Shown here one piece after another: positions 45,289-55,013 of a stretch of DNA of 64,000 bases (position 1 is its first letter; the number at the start of each line of letters is the position of its first letter). This stretch comes from Leptolinea sp. UBA5203 (GTDB taxonomy: Bacteria; Chloroflexota; Anaerolineae; Anaerolineales; Anaerolineaceae): contig DHVR01000056.1 of the NCBI GenBank assembly GCA_002412765.1, forward strand, positions 1 through 64,000, given 5' to 3'. A model generated the notes under the pieces. That model saw nothing but the letters and a program-made list of their open reading frames with translations, made no database searches and was not told where the DNA came from. Both the position numbers and the translations under genes were made by a program.

Positions 45289-46119
45289 ATGGAAGAGATT
45301 AGCTCCGGGGAAAGTACCCTGATCAAAGAATTTCTGGCAACGAAAGACGCCAAGTTACGGGAGGATGTGATTGTAAGCATGCTTCCGTTAATCCATTTTG
45401 TGCTGGGAAGGCTGGGTATCTCACGCAATACAAGTCAGGAATATGATGATCTGGCTGCTCAAGGGGTATTGGGACTGATTGAGGCAGTGGATCGATTTGA
45501 TGATAAGTACAATACAAAATTGTCAACATTTGCCACCCTCAAGATTCGCGGAAAAATATTGGATACCTTAAGAGAAATGGATTGGTTATCTCGTTCCTCT
45601 CGGCAAAAAGTACGCGCAATGCAGCAAGCTACACATGAATTGGAAACCAGTTTGAAGCGAAATCCAACCGACGATGAGATTTCGGCCCACATGAATATTG
45701 AAGCCGATGAGTACCGCAGAATTGTCGGGGATGCCAGTAAGAGTTTCCTATCGCTTGACGAGAAAATCGGTGATGCAAGTGATGAGGCGATTGACCTGCG
45801 AGAACTTATCACGGATAAAAATCAATTGGATCCATCTGAAGAAATTGAAGACCGTAATTCAAAAGATATGATTATACAAGGAATAAAAACCTTATCCATC
45901 CGGGAACAACAGATATTATCTTTATATTATTATGACGAATTGACATTGAAAGAAATCGGACAGGTGATGGGTATTTCCGAATCAAGAGTAAGTCAGGTTC
46001 ACGGAAAGGCAATAATCAGATTGAAAGAGTACGCTGGAAATTCTGATGCCATGGCTTCGAAAACATATCAGCACACCAAAAAAGCCGGATTTAATAATTC
46101 TGCAGCATACATAGTTTAA
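45289..46119 (+). CDS. fliA: RNA polymerase sigma-28 factor FliA
   Basis: A 276-aa sigma factor with regions 2, 3 and 4. Region 2 includes YDDLAAQGVLGLIEAVDRFD and FATLKIRGKILDTLREMDWL, the signature of FliA; region 4.2 includes LTLKEIGQVMGISESRVSQVH. It directs transcription of late flagellar genes. Sigma-28 promoters for flgM, fliC and fliS are visible in this window, and FlgM is its anti-sigma factor. It starts 11 bp after the small membrane protein gene. Confidence 0.95.
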   Translation: MEEISSGESTLIKEFLATKDAKLREDVIVSMLPLIHFVLGRLGISRNTSQEYDDLAAQGVLGLIEAVDRFDDKYNTKLSTFATLKIRGKILDTLREMDWLSRSSRQKVRAMQQATHELETSLKRNPTDDEISAHMNIEADEYRRIVGDASKSFLSLDEKIGDASDEAIDLRELITDKNQLDPSEEIEDRNSKDMIIQGIKTLSIREQQILSLYYYDELTLKEIGQVMGISESRVSQVHGKAIIRLKEYAGNSDAMASKTYQHTKKAGFNNSAAYIV

Positions 46120-46132
46120 CGCGAGGCGAAAA

Positions 46133-46540
46133 GTGATCGGAGTAAATACTAATTTATTATCAGATACCTTACATGTAGTACAAATAGCCCAGGAAACTGC
46201 TCTCAGACGCGGTCAGGAAGCCACTGCGAGCCGAATGCAGCCTGTTGTGGAAAAACTCCGTTCCATTCTCACTCAGGAGCGTAGTGCCGCTCCAATTGAA
46301 CCCACTGGTGTATTGAAGGAAACCAGCTTCAAAACATTGATGGCATTAAAGGAAAAGCAGTTGGATGGGCAAGTTTCTTCCTCTATCCCAGTGGAAGAGA
46401 AACAGAAAATTGTCACCGCGTTAGCATCTGGTGGTATGGGCGAAATAGATATTGCCAAGCAATTAGGCATTGCCCGTGATGAAGTTAGAATGATTGTGAA
46501 TTTATCCGAGATGAATTCCACAATCAGGAGGTCCAAATGA
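46133..46540 (+). CDS. SwrB/DUF2802-like protein with a C-terminal helix-turn-helix
   Basis: A 135-aa protein beginning with a GTG codon, 13 bp after fliA. The N-terminal part is helical and lacks an evident membrane anchor. The C-terminal 35 residues (IVTALASGGMGEIDIAKQLGIARDEVRMIVNL in part) match the C-terminal HTH-like motif found in SwrB (YlxL) of Bacillus and DUF2802 proteins encoded beside fliA. SwrB activates assembly of the export apparatus. The match is short, so the assignment is tentative. It overlaps the next gene by 4 bp. Confidence 0.6.
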   Translation: MIGVNTNLLSDTLHVVQIAQETALRRGQEATASRMQPVVEKLRSILTQERSAAPIEPTGVLKETSFKTLMALKEKQLDGQVSSSIPVEEKQKIVTALASGGMGEIDIAKQLGIARDEVRMIVNLSEMNSTIRRSK

Positions 46541-47340
46541 TAAAAGGGCTTTATTCAGCAGTTTCTGCGATGATCACAGGTCTGGATCGTCAGGCATTAA
46601 TTACCCATAATGCGGCGAATCTAGACACACCTGGATTTAAGCAGATTATGATGACCATGGAAGAATTTAAACAGACTGGCGTATTTACAGCAGAATCTGT
46701 TATGGATTCTACTGTTGCTCTGGGTGGCAACATTCCGTTTGATGACAATCGCTATTTAAAAATTAATTATATCGGTTCTCATGGGACAGGTGTACAGAAG
46801 GCTGAAGAGCGTACCAATATCAGTCAGGGTGCGCTATTAAATACGGAAGAACCATTGGATCTGGCTATTGAAGGAAATGCGTATTTTAAAATTCAAACGC
46901 CTGATGGCATGCGTTACACCCGCGACGGACGATTTAATCTTAATGCAAATCGGGAAGTTGTTACGGTTGATGGGTATTATCTTATGAATGATGCTGATCA
47001 GAAGATAACCCTGCCCGCAGGCAGTATTATTGAAATTGATCCTTCTGGAACAATATTTTTGGATGAGGAAGAAGTGACCACAATTTCACTCTCCTCCTTC
47101 AAAGATGAATTAAAAAGTCTAGTTCGCTCGAATGACAATACATTTGAAGCCATCAATAATCCAGATGGAGAAACGGTCAGTTCTGTCAGTCAAGGATATC
47201 TTGAGAGTTCGAATGTGGATGTAGCCCAATTGATGACTCAGATGGTTTCGGTGGTACGTTCCTACGAAGCCGCCCAACAACTGGTATCTATTCAAGATGA
47301 GTTATTAGGACGTTCTATCAGTACACTTGGTAGAGTTTAA
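46537..47340 (+). CDS. flgF: Flagellar rod protein, FlgF/FlgG family (first copy)
   Basis: A 267-aa axial protein. The N-terminal rod motif is MIKGLYSAVSAMITGLDRQALITHNAANLDTPGFKQ in part, with D0 helix at both ends; the C-terminal motif SNVDVAQLMTQMVSVVRSYEAAQQ is typical. It begins within the last codons of the DUF2802-like gene (4-bp overlap). It is the first of two consecutive FlgF/FlgG-type genes; which is FlgF and which FlgG is by order only (the Bacillus equivalents are flhO and flhP). Confidence 0.85.
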   Translation: MIKGLYSAVSAMITGLDRQALITHNAANLDTPGFKQIMMTMEEFKQTGVFTAESVMDSTVALGGNIPFDDNRYLKINYIGSHGTGVQKAEERTNISQGALLNTEEPLDLAIEGNAYFKIQTPDGMRYTRDGRFNLNANREVVTVDGYYLMNDADQKITLPAGSIIEIDPSGTIFLDEEEVTTISLSSFKDELKSLVRSNDNTFEAINNPDGETVSSVSQGYLESSNVDVAQLMTQMVSVVRSYEAAQQLVSIQDELLGRSISTLGRV

Positions 47341-47351
47341 TCGGAGGTACC

Positions 47352-48086
47352 ATGTCATCCTTTACCCAAATTATCCAAATGGCCCGTAGTTCAATTTTAT
47401 CCAATCTTTCCAATCTGGATGTCGTTAGCAATAACTTGGCCAATATCAATACAACTGGTTTTAAAGCTGCACGCATCAATTTCCAGGAGTTGCTGGATGA
47501 GAACAACAAAAATGGTGTCCAGGAGTCATCCACACAGTCAAAATTTACGCAAGGTGCGATTAACCAGACCGGAAACCCATTGGATCTGATGATCACGGGT
47601 CATGGTTTTTTTGGTGTCGAAATGCCAAATGGAGATATAGCCTATACCAGGGACGGTTCATTCAAGTTGGATGCTAATGGCACTATTGTTGATTCAAAAG
47701 GGAACCACCTGGTTTGGGATGGGACAGTACCTCTTGAAGCAACCAAAGTTGAAGTTAACCGCAACGGCATTGTGAAAGTTAGCGTTAATGGGGTTTGGCA
47801 AGATTTGGGTCAAATTCAATTATATGAGTTCAATAATCCTTCCGGTTTAAGAATTATTGGCGATAATTTACGTACAGAAACTCCTGAATCAGGCGCTCCC
47901 ATTGAGGGAACGGCAGCAGCAGAAGGCTTTGGTTCTATTGTGAGTGAATCTTTGGAATCATCCAATGTGGATTATGCAACAGAGCTGGTACGCATGATGA
48001 CCCTTCAACGGTCATTTGAAGTTTCAATAAAAAATCTCCAACAGACGGATACCATGCTTGGCATGGCAATCAATATGAGGAAATAG
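47352..48086 (+). CDS. flgG: Flagellar rod protein, FlgF/FlgG family (second copy)
   Basis: A 244-aa axial protein with VVSNNLANINTTGFKAARINFQELL in part at the N-terminus and SSNVDYATELVRMMTLQRSFEVSIK in part at the C-terminus. It lies 11 bp after the first copy. The D1 domain has GHGFFGVEMPNGDIAYTRDG. It probably forms the distal rod. The sigma-28 promoter of flgM begins in its stop-codon region. Confidence 0.87.
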   Translation: MSSFTQIIQMARSSILSNLSNLDVVSNNLANINTTGFKAARINFQELLDENNKNGVQESSTQSKFTQGAINQTGNPLDLMITGHGFFGVEMPNGDIAYTRDGSFKLDANGTIVDSKGNHLVWDGTVPLEATKVEVNRNGIVKVSVNGVWQDLGQIQLYEFNNPSGLRIIGDNLRTETPESGAPIEGTAAAEGFGSIVSESLESSNVDYATELVRMMTLQRSFEVSIKNLQQTDTMLGMAINMRK

Positions 48087-48113
48087 TAAAGTTTTCTCAA
48101 ATTTATCCGATAA
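48087..48113 (+). promoter_or_regulatory. Sigma-28 promoter of flgM-flgN-flgK-flgL-csrA
   Basis: -35 TAAAGTTT (48087-48094) and -10 TCCGATAA (48106-48113) with an 11-bp spacer match the sigma-28 consensus TAAAGTTT-N11-GCCGATAA in 15 of 16 positions. The flgM start is about 39 bp downstream. Confidence 0.9.
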
Positions 48114-48151
48114 GGATATAAGTAATAAATCCGTCAAAGGAGATGAGAACT

Positions 48152-48460
48152 ATGGTGGAAAATGGGAATATACCCTCAGTAAATGCAAGTCATACCAGTA
48201 TGATCCAGGGGATGGAGCAAAAGAAATATAAAGCTGCTTCAACGGAAAGTACTGAAAATACTCCTCAGTCCGACAAAGCAACAGTTTCTGCTGAAGCGCA
48301 AGTGTTATCAAAATCCATTGCAGCTTTGGGCGATGTGGATGATGTACGTCAGGAAAAAGTAACCGCGATTAAGCAGGAAATTGATAATGGTACTTATGAA
48401 ATTAAGTATGAAAATATTGCATCGCGAATCGGAAATATTTTAAAACAGATTTCAGAATAA
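48152..48460 (+). CDS. flgM: Anti-sigma-28 factor FlgM
   Basis: A 102-aa protein. The N-terminal half is disordered and charged; the C-terminal half (about 60-100, with DVRQEKVTAIKQEIDNGTYEIKYENIASRIGNIL in part) is the FlgM sigma-28-binding region. I chose the ATG at 48152, 9 nt after GGAG; the ATG at 48143 is too close to the Shine-Dalgarno. FlgM holds FliA until the hook is finished and is then exported. Its own promoter is sigma-28-type, giving feedback. Confidence 0.9.
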   Translation: MVENGNIPSVNASHTSMIQGMEQKKYKAASTESTENTPQSDKATVSAEAQVLSKSIAALGDVDDVRQEKVTAIKQEIDNGTYEIKYENIASRIGNILKQISE

Positions 48461-48475
48461 TACCGGGAGGCGTTC

Positions 48476-49000
48476 ATGCCTGAAAATCACGAAGAAAGAA
48501 ATGATGTTCTTGTTAGCTTAGAAGCAATACTGGTAAATGAATTTCGTGTTTATCAGTCCCTTCGTGATTTAACCCTTGAAGAGCGGCAAATTCTTCTAGA
48601 AGGGAGAGGCCAGAACTTGATGAGTCTGGTCGATAAAAAGGAAGAGCTTCTGGATGAATTAAACCAGATGGAAGATAAACGCAACCATCTCATCGATCGA
48701 ATTGCTGATATCTTCGATATTTCAAGTAAATATGAAAATCTAGGCGAATTGCTCGAACTAATTCGGGCTGAACCTGTGAAACGATTACAACGATTGCGCC
48801 AGGGTTTGGTTGCATTACAGACTGAAATTCGGGATATTAACCGCGGAAATGCAGCTCTTGCCTCCTTGAACCTGGAAAAAATCACTCAATTACAGAATTA
48901 TTTATTCAAACTATTCACTTCAACCGCACAATATCAGCCCATTGGCAATCAAGCCTTTGCGGATGGTCCCGCGAGCTGGGGTATGGATCAAAGGGCTTAA
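48476..49000 (+). CDS. flgN: FlgN-family export chaperone
   Basis: A 174-aa highly helical protein with coiled-coil pattern from about 10 to 130. The length, coiled-coil and position between flgM and flgK fit FlgN, the chaperone for hook-filament junction proteins FlgK and FlgL. ATG follows GGGAGGCG. Confidence 0.85.
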   Translation: MPENHEERNDVLVSLEAILVNEFRVYQSLRDLTLEERQILLEGRGQNLMSLVDKKEELLDELNQMEDKRNHLIDRIADIFDISSKYENLGELLELIRAEPVKRLQRLRQGLVALQTEIRDINRGNAALASLNLEKITQLQNYLFKLFTSTAQYQPIGNQAFADGPASWGMDQRA

Positions 49001-49011
49001 AGAGGTAGATT

Positions 49012-50412
49012 ATGCCATCATTTTCCGGAATTCACTTAGCACTGCAGGCCATTCTGGCTAACCAAAATGCCATGGAAGTTGTATCGCACAATGTTTCCAA
49101 TGCGAATACAGCCGGATATCATCGCCAGAAAGCTGTTTTAACGGCCAGTGTACCTCAATCCACTGGTGGCTGGATCTCATCGAATCTGTCCAAAAGCATG
49201 GGGACCGGTGTGATGATGGAAAGTGTCTATCGTTACAGTATGAACTTTACCGATGCCAGATATCGGGATGAGATCAAAGAAACAGCTAGATGGGATACAG
49301 AAGCAAAATTATTATCCATGGTGGAATCCAGCATGTCTGAAACCTCTGTGGATAGCATCTCCACTCGATTAGATGAATACTGGGGAAGTTGGCAGGCTTT
49401 GGCAGCAGATCCTGAAGATCCGGCTTTACGTCTGGATGTGATGTCGAAAGGGGAAGCTCTGGCTAATTCTTTTAATAGCCGTGCCTTAAGGTTAGAAAAT
49501 ATTCGATTAGATCAAAATATGGCCATTGTTGAACGCGTTCAGGATGTAAACGAGATGGCCGTTCAGATTGCTGCACTCAACAAGCAAATATCTCAGGTGC
49601 AGGCTACTGGCGGAACCCCGAATGATTTGTTAGATAAAAGGGATCTAATCCTGGATGAGTTATCCAGAATCGCCGGGGCAACCAGTTATGAGCAAGAGAA
49701 TGGGCATGTCAACGTTTCCATTGGAGGCCATTTCCTGACCATTGGTACGACACCCTACAGAATTACCACCACGACCAATGCAGAAAATTTAGTGGAATTG
49801 CAATGGGAAGATGGGGCAACTTTCCAATCACTGCAAGGGGAATTATTGGGATTATTCCATGGCAGAGACGAAACCATTGTTGATCAAATAACCCGCCTGG
49901 ACGAACTTGCTAGTGCACTTGTTACCAACGTAAATGCACTCCACTCGACAGCATATGGCATGAATAATGAAACCGGGTATGACTTTTTCGAGAGCAGCGG
50001 AACAACTGCCTTATCCATGAGATTCAATTCTACTCAGATAACTGTAGATCGTGTAGCCACAGGTTCTGCAGCAGACGCTCCTGGGGATGGCAATCTAGCA
50101 AAACAAATAGCGGCCATCCAGAATGCATTATTGTTTCATGGTGGTACAGCTACCATCAAGCAAGTCAACAACGAACGGATTGGATCACTGGCATTAGAAG
50201 TACAGCGCACTAAAAATTTGGCTACTGATCATGGCATTGTAAAAGAAGCGCTAAATACGCAACGTGAAGAGATTGCTGGTGTGAACTTGAATGAAGAAGC
50301 GGCAAATATGGTGAAATATCAAATGGCCTATAATGCGGCTGCCAGATTAATGACCACCATCGATGAAATGTTAGATCGTGTGATCAATAACATGGGTCTT
50401 GTCGGTAGATAA
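49012..50412 (+). CDS. flgK: Flagellar hook-associated protein FlgK
   Basis: A 466-aa protein. The N-terminus has SGIHLALQAILANQNAMEVVSHNVSNANTAGYHRQKAVL in part, the flagellar rod/hook motif. The C-terminus has NLNEEAANMVKYQMAYNAAARLMTTIDEMLDRVINNMG in part, typical of FlgK. It is the first hook-filament junction protein. It lies 11 bp after flgN and 17 bp before flgL. Confidence 0.94.
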   Translation: MPSFSGIHLALQAILANQNAMEVVSHNVSNANTAGYHRQKAVLTASVPQSTGGWISSNLSKSMGTGVMMESVYRYSMNFTDARYRDEIKETARWDTEAKLLSMVESSMSETSVDSISTRLDEYWGSWQALAADPEDPALRLDVMSKGEALANSFNSRALRLENIRLDQNMAIVERVQDVNEMAVQIAALNKQISQVQATGGTPNDLLDKRDLILDELSRIAGATSYEQENGHVNVSIGGHFLTIGTTPYRITTTTNAENLVELQWEDGATFQSLQGELLGLFHGRDETIVDQITRLDELASALVTNVNALHSTAYGMNNETGYDFFESSGTTALSMRFNSTQITVDRVATGSAADAPGDGNLAKQIAAIQNALLFHGGTATIKQVNNERIGSLALEVQRTKNLATDHGIVKEALNTQREEIAGVNLNEEAANMVKYQMAYNAAARLMTTIDEMLDRVINNMGLVGR

Positions 50413-50429
50413 GTGGATCGGAGGATACG

Positions 50430-51332
50430 ATGCGGATAACGAATAATATTGCACACGAGATGCAGCTCAAGAATATGAATGAAGCATTGGATAAGCTTTA
50501 TCAATATTCAATAAAGGCAGGTACGGGCAAACGTTTTCAGGTTGCATCGGAAAATCCAACCATCGCTGTGGAATCCATGTCCATTAAGTCAACGCTGAAA
50601 TCCATGGAGTATTACACCAGTACTGCCGAATCATCCAAAGAATGGATGTCTGCTACAGAGTTCGCCTTGCAGCAAGTTGCAGATAATGGCGCCCGGGCTG
50701 AAGCTTTGGTAAATCGCGGTTTGAGTGATACCATGGGTGCGGATGAGCGAACGGTCATCGCCACAGAATTGGATGGTATTCTTGAACAAATCGTCAGTAC
50801 GGCGAACACGCAACATCGGGACCGTTATCTTTTTTCAGGTTTTTCTACTAAAACAGAACCTTTTGTTAGAACCCCGGCAGTTCCCCCTGCATCCGAAACG
50901 GTGGATTATTTACCACCCGCAGGACCATTTCAAGCGATTCAAAGGGATACTGCTCCTGGAGAAACGATTACTGTCAATCTGGATGGACCGTCAACATTTG
51001 GACCTCTATTTGATGCCATCATTGCTACACGAGATGCCCTGTATGCAAATGATATGACCAGCTTGCGTCCTGCATATACCGCATTACAAAACGCCTCGAA
51101 AAATGTTATGAATAATTTGACTACTATTGGTGCAAGACTGAGGGTTGTTGAGACAACCATTGCGAAAAATGAAAATTCGAAAATTGAATTGCAGGCCCTT
51201 CTTTCGCAGAAGGAAGATGCAAATATGGCTGAAGCTATATCCCAGTTGAAGAACCAGGAAGTTGTTTATCAAGCGGTATTACAGGTTGGTGCAAAGGCGA
51301 ATAGCCTGATGAGCCTATTTGATCTTTTATGA
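50430..51332 (+). CDS. flgL: Flagellar hook-associated protein FlgL
   Basis: A 300-aa flagellin-like protein. The N-terminal helix MRITNNIAHEMQLKNMNEALDKLYQYSIKAGTGKRF in part and the C-terminal QLKNQEVVYQAVLQVGAKANSLMSLFDLL in part are typical of FlgL (HAP3). It joins the second junction ring to the filament. GGAGG precedes the ATG. csrA follows after 38 bp. Confidence 0.94.
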   Translation: MRITNNIAHEMQLKNMNEALDKLYQYSIKAGTGKRFQVASENPTIAVESMSIKSTLKSMEYYTSTAESSKEWMSATEFALQQVADNGARAEALVNRGLSDTMGADERTVIATELDGILEQIVSTANTQHRDRYLFSGFSTKTEPFVRTPAVPPASETVDYLPPAGPFQAIQRDTAPGETITVNLDGPSTFGPLFDAIIATRDALYANDMTSLRPAYTALQNASKNVMNNLTTIGARLRVVETTIAKNENSKIELQALLSQKEDANMAEAISQLKNQEVVYQAVLQVGAKANSLMSLFDLL

Positions 51333-51370
51333 TAAACTATTAACAAATCCATTTCATCGGGGTAGTAGCC

Positions 51371-51664
51371 GTGCTGGTATTAACCAGGAAAGTAGATGAA
51401 GGCATCATTATTAATGATAATATTCGTATTGTTATCCTGGGAATTGACAAGGATAAGATTAAGATTGGTATTGATGCCCCAAAAGAACTGATAATTATCA
51501 GGGAAGAGCTTAAGGTCGCGCTGGCTGACCAAGAAAAAGTACTTGAAAATCTGGTGAAAGAAGAAGAGCCTGCTTCAATGCAAGAGTTAAGAGAATTATT
51601 GATGAGTTTTGCAGACCAGACTGAGTTGGAAGAGTTGGTATCTCCACCTGAAAAAGAGGATTAA
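51371..51664 (+). CDS. csrA: Carbon storage regulator CsrA
   Basis: A 97-aa RNA-binding regulator with a GTG start. The core (1-about 55) has MLVLTRKVDEGIII, IKIGIDAPKELIIIREEL, typical of CsrA, with the RNA-binding Arg in IREEL. A C-terminal extension of about 40 residues is acidic (EEEPASMQELRELLMSF...). B. subtilis CsrA has 74 residues, so this protein is long. It is the last gene of the flgM operon, and candidate CsrA sites are present in the fliC and flaG leaders of this window. fliW is not nearby. Confidence 0.93.
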   Translation: MLVLTRKVDEGIIINDNIRIVILGIDKDKIKIGIDAPKELIIIREELKVALADQEKVLENLVKEEEPASMQELRELLMSFADQTELEELVSPPEKED

Positions 51665-51711
51665 TATTTTTTTTATATCTGATATTGAAAATTACTTTCG
51701 AATCTAAGAAG

Positions 51712-51743
51712 ACAAACCTTGAAAGTTCAGGTTTGTTTTTTTC
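51712..51743 (+). terminator. Terminator of the flgM-csrA operon
   Basis: Stem ACAAACCT (51712-51719) pairs with AGGTTTGT (51729-51736), with a possible inner GAA/TTC extension, followed by a run of T. The gap to 51874 contains no recognised sigma-28 promoter. Confidence 0.85.
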
Positions 51744-51874
51744 TTTCATACGGTATAAGAATAGAGTTGCCAGGTATCTAAAAAATTTACTTTCTTTTAC
51801 GGGACTTTCATCTTACGTTTATACCGGGAGATAGGTTTCACTGGTAAAGTAATTGATGAAGGAATAGCGCAACT

Positions 51875-53905
51875 ATGGTATCTCCGCTCTCAATTAAAGA
51901 GTTAAGAGTTGTAAAAAATAAAGCCCGTGAATTTATTAAAAGCCGACAAATTGAAAAGGCTTTGATTATCTATGCGCGAATATTAAAGTTGTTTCCTGAT
52001 GATCTCGAATCCTTATTGATGCTGGGGGATGCCTGTCTGGTTCGACGAGATCGCGAGCGAGCGATTAAATTCTATACCAGGGCGTATGAACTGGCTTCCT
52101 GGCGGGATGATATCATCCGCCGTTTGGAGATTGCCAACGAACCCATTCGATTTACGAATTTTGAAGGAATCCAACAAGAGCAAAATCTTGATCCATCCAC
52201 AGAGCAGGTTATGGTGGAGGGTCTTAATGAGAGTTCCTCGATTGTACAAGATGAAACCATTCTCCTGAAGAGCAGCGATACACCCATTCAGGCTGATGAT
52301 GCACACACTGAAGAAAGGAATTCTGAAGGAGAGGCAAAGCATCTTGACTTGGATTCTACATTCGAGATGATCCTGCCGGATTCGGAAATTGAAGGATCTC
52401 TGCAAACCAGCGAGAACGTTCCTGAAACAGATATTGATCCTGAACCAGGGATCAATGAAGCTGTTGATGAGGTAAATCCAGAAGCAAACCCTAGGCTTGG
52501 GGAAAAGGCATTTGCTGATCTAATCAATAACGTATCCAAAGATATTTCATCCTCCCAAGCAGATGATCCTGTCTCCATGCAGGAAATTCGCAAGAAAATT
52601 CCCATTGAAAAGCTGCGTCAAAAGATTTCTGATGATCAGGTGCAAAGTGCCAATGATTTAATGGATTCGATTCTGCAGAGTCAGAGCCCTTCCAAAGTCG
52701 TTGCGGATCATTTGGAAGATCTGGATGATTTATTGCCCGCTTTAATTGAAATGAATATTCGTCAAAGCCGAACCCAGGGCAGACCGGATTTGGCGGAAGC
52801 CCTCGAAGAGATTCTTTCTGATGTCTTGTTCAATGTGGAAGGGTTTGAAGAAGAAGAGCTGCTTTCTATTACAAAGCCTATCAATATCAATCTGGATACA
52901 GCACCGACCATTATTGTTGATGGGGTTAACTCGAAGGAATCCCCGTTTCGCTTATATCATATCCAAAGTGCATTAGCTGAGGCAGGCTATAACATCATCG
53001 CCTGGAATAATCAGGAAGAAGCCAGCCGTGAACTACACAGTGCTGATTTTGTTTTGTTGCATAACCCTCATTGTCAGCAGAAATTTATTAAAATGCTGGC
53101 GGAACGTGCCGGAATCAATAAACCAACCATTGTGGATTTGGACATCGATTTTCGAACCATGCCAATTTACCATCCGGATTATCTATCCATGGGGATGAAT
53201 TCAAGTGATCAATTTAGAGCCTACACCACCGTTTTGCAATTGGCTGACTTGATTACAGTTGGGAGTTCTTATTCCACAAAATTGCTGGTTGAAGAAGGCT
53301 TGAATGCCGTTTATATGCCAGAGATGTGGAATTCGGAAAATGAGTTATGGTCAAAACATAGCAATGAGCGAGATACATTAAACATAGGGGTAATGGCCAT
53401 TACTGGGCAATTAGCGGATATTGCTGAAGTTCGCCGTGGAATTGTGCGGGTTATCCGTGAGTTTCCACAGACCAGACTTGTAGTAACCGGTGACGCGGAT
53501 GCTTATCGACTTTTTGATAATTTACCGGAAGGAAAAAGAATTTTCTATCCGGATGTCGAACCAGATGATTATCCTTATATGTTGTCCCAAATGGATATCA
53601 TCTTATCCCCTTATGAAATTAGCACGGGAAATAATCATCATTCCGACCGTATCCTGATGGAAGCTGGGATAAAAAAGATACCTTGGTTAGCCTCGCCAAT
53701 CCAGTCCTATCAGCGCTGGAATGCAGGTGGCATTTTGGCAGAGAGCATTGAGGATTGGTACTTTGGATTAAAAAAATTGATTTTGGATCCTCAAGCAAGA
53801 CTGCGTTTGGGTGATGCTGGGTATAACAAAGCCAAGGACCGTGAGGTTAAGAGTATCAGTAGTTTATGGGAACAAAACATAAAACAGATTTTAGAGGTAG
53901 TTTGA
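51875..53905 (+). CDS. TPR-glycosyltransferase fusion
   Basis: A 676-aa protein. A TPR-type repeat region (about 15-90, with ARILKLFPDDLESLLMLGDACLVRRDRERAIKFYTRAYELA in part) leads to a long acidic, disordered region (about 100-280) and a GT-B-like glycosyltransferase domain (about 325-676). The C-terminal half includes VPSS-like ITVGSSYSTKLLVEEG and SPYEISTGNNHHSDRILMEAGIKKIPWLAS. Donor and acceptor are unknown. Two genes later and upstream of fliC it is in a good place to glycosylate flagellin or hook proteins, by inference. The start lies after a weak AGGAA. Confidence 0.8.
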   Translation: MVSPLSIKELRVVKNKAREFIKSRQIEKALIIYARILKLFPDDLESLLMLGDACLVRRDRERAIKFYTRAYELASWRDDIIRRLEIANEPIRFTNFEGIQQEQNLDPSTEQVMVEGLNESSSIVQDETILLKSSDTPIQADDAHTEERNSEGEAKHLDLDSTFEMILPDSEIEGSLQTSENVPETDIDPEPGINEAVDEVNPEANPRLGEKAFADLINNVSKDISSSQADDPVSMQEIRKKIPIEKLRQKISDDQVQSANDLMDSILQSQSPSKVVADHLEDLDDLLPALIEMNIRQSRTQGRPDLAEALEEILSDVLFNVEGFEEEELLSITKPININLDTAPTIIVDGVNSKESPFRLYHIQSALAEAGYNIIAWNNQEEASRELHSADFVLLHNPHCQQKFIKMLAERAGINKPTIVDLDIDFRTMPIYHPDYLSMGMNSSDQFRAYTTVLQLADLITVGSSYSTKLLVEEGLNAVYMPEMWNSENELWSKHSNERDTLNIGVMAITGQLADIAEVRRGIVRVIREFPQTRLVVTGDADAYRLFDNLPEGKRIFYPDVEPDDYPYMLSQMDIILSPYEISTGNNHHSDRILMEAGIKKIPWLASPIQSYQRWNAGGILAESIEDWYFGLKKLILDPQARLRLGDAGYNKAKDREVKSISSLWEQNIKQILEVV

Positions 53906-53909
53906 GGAT

Positions 53910-54989
53910 ATGATCATTACCTATGTGTATCCGAATGAACCCGAAAATTGGGAAAACATAGAATGGCGTTGCATGGTACCCGCAGCGGCCATTAATCGTA
54001 CGGGTATTCACAAGGCCAATCTTTTATCGGATAGTGAATTTTCTAATAATTCAAATGATTGCATTAATGCCTGTCTCGAAAGCGATATCATTATCATATA
54101 TAGAAAAGTGTACGGGAAGGTAATTACAGCTATCCATCATTGGCAGGCACGAGAGAAAACCATCATTGTTGATTTTGATGAAGCGTATCAACTATTGGAT
54201 CCTGAATCTGATGAATACCATTTTTGGTTTGATGGTATTCATGGTAACAAAGAAAATGCCATTCGCTATATCTCACCAGCTCCTTTAACACAGTTCAAAT
54301 GGGGTTTGAAATTAGTGGATGGGATCACCGTACCCTCCAATCGATTGGCAAAGGATTGGATTAATTTCAACGAGATTGGGATTATTCCAAACTATATCAA
54401 TCTTGATAGTTATATCGCAGGGCAACGGAAAATAAATAAAAGCAAACTGGTTATCGGTTGGCATGGAAAAAACAAACAATTACAGAATTTTAAAACCAGC
54501 GGTTTGTTTGATGCTCTGGTGAGTGTTTTTGCCCAATCAAAAATGGTTGAGCTTTCCATCTATCTTGACGATGAATATAAAACCGATCTTGAATTTGAAA
54601 ATGATGGACAGGTAAAAATTGTTGAAAATTGCAGAAAAGAAACCTGGCAAGCTGGTTTAACCAGCATTGACATTGGATTGCTGCCTCTATTGGGTGAATT
54701 TGATCAACGACAATCCATGCGGACGGCTTTGGAATATCTGGTCATGAAAATTCCATGGATCGCCAGTCAAAGTTCTGCTTATCATGAAATGGATGGGTAT
54801 GGCGAGTTTGTTGATAATCAACCGGATTCCTGGAAGAACAAAATAAACGATATGATCCGACACTATGACGCGTATCGCATAAGTGCCAGCCAGGAACTCT
54901 ATCTATTGGGGATTGGAAAGTCAGTGGATGAAAACATCCACCGAACTATTGAGCTGTATGAGAGAATCATCACATCCAAAAAAAGTTAA
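53910..54989 (+). CDS. GT-B-like glycosyltransferase
   Basis: A 359-aa protein. The N-terminal domain reads like a GT-B first Rossmann domain, and the C-terminal half has KLVIGWHGKNKQLQNFKTSG and RTALEYLVMKIPWIASQSSAYHEM. The region ITVPSNRLAKDWINFNEI (about residues 145-165) parallels ITVGSSYSTKLLVEEG in the upstream protein, so the two are related. It follows that gene by 4 bp. A role in flagellin or surface glycan decoration is inferred from location. Confidence 0.8.
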   Translation: MIITYVYPNEPENWENIEWRCMVPAAAINRTGIHKANLLSDSEFSNNSNDCINACLESDIIIIYRKVYGKVITAIHHWQAREKTIIVDFDEAYQLLDPESDEYHFWFDGIHGNKENAIRYISPAPLTQFKWGLKLVDGITVPSNRLAKDWINFNEIGIIPNYINLDSYIAGQRKINKSKLVIGWHGKNKQLQNFKTSGLFDALVSVFAQSKMVELSIYLDDEYKTDLEFENDGQVKIVENCRKETWQAGLTSIDIGLLPLLGEFDQRQSMRTALEYLVMKIPWIASQSSAYHEMDGYGEFVDNQPDSWKNKINDMIRHYDAYRISASQELYLLGIGKSVDENIHRTIELYERIITSKKS

Positions 54990-55013
54990 ATTTTGGATTG
55001 TTCGGGAGGAAGT

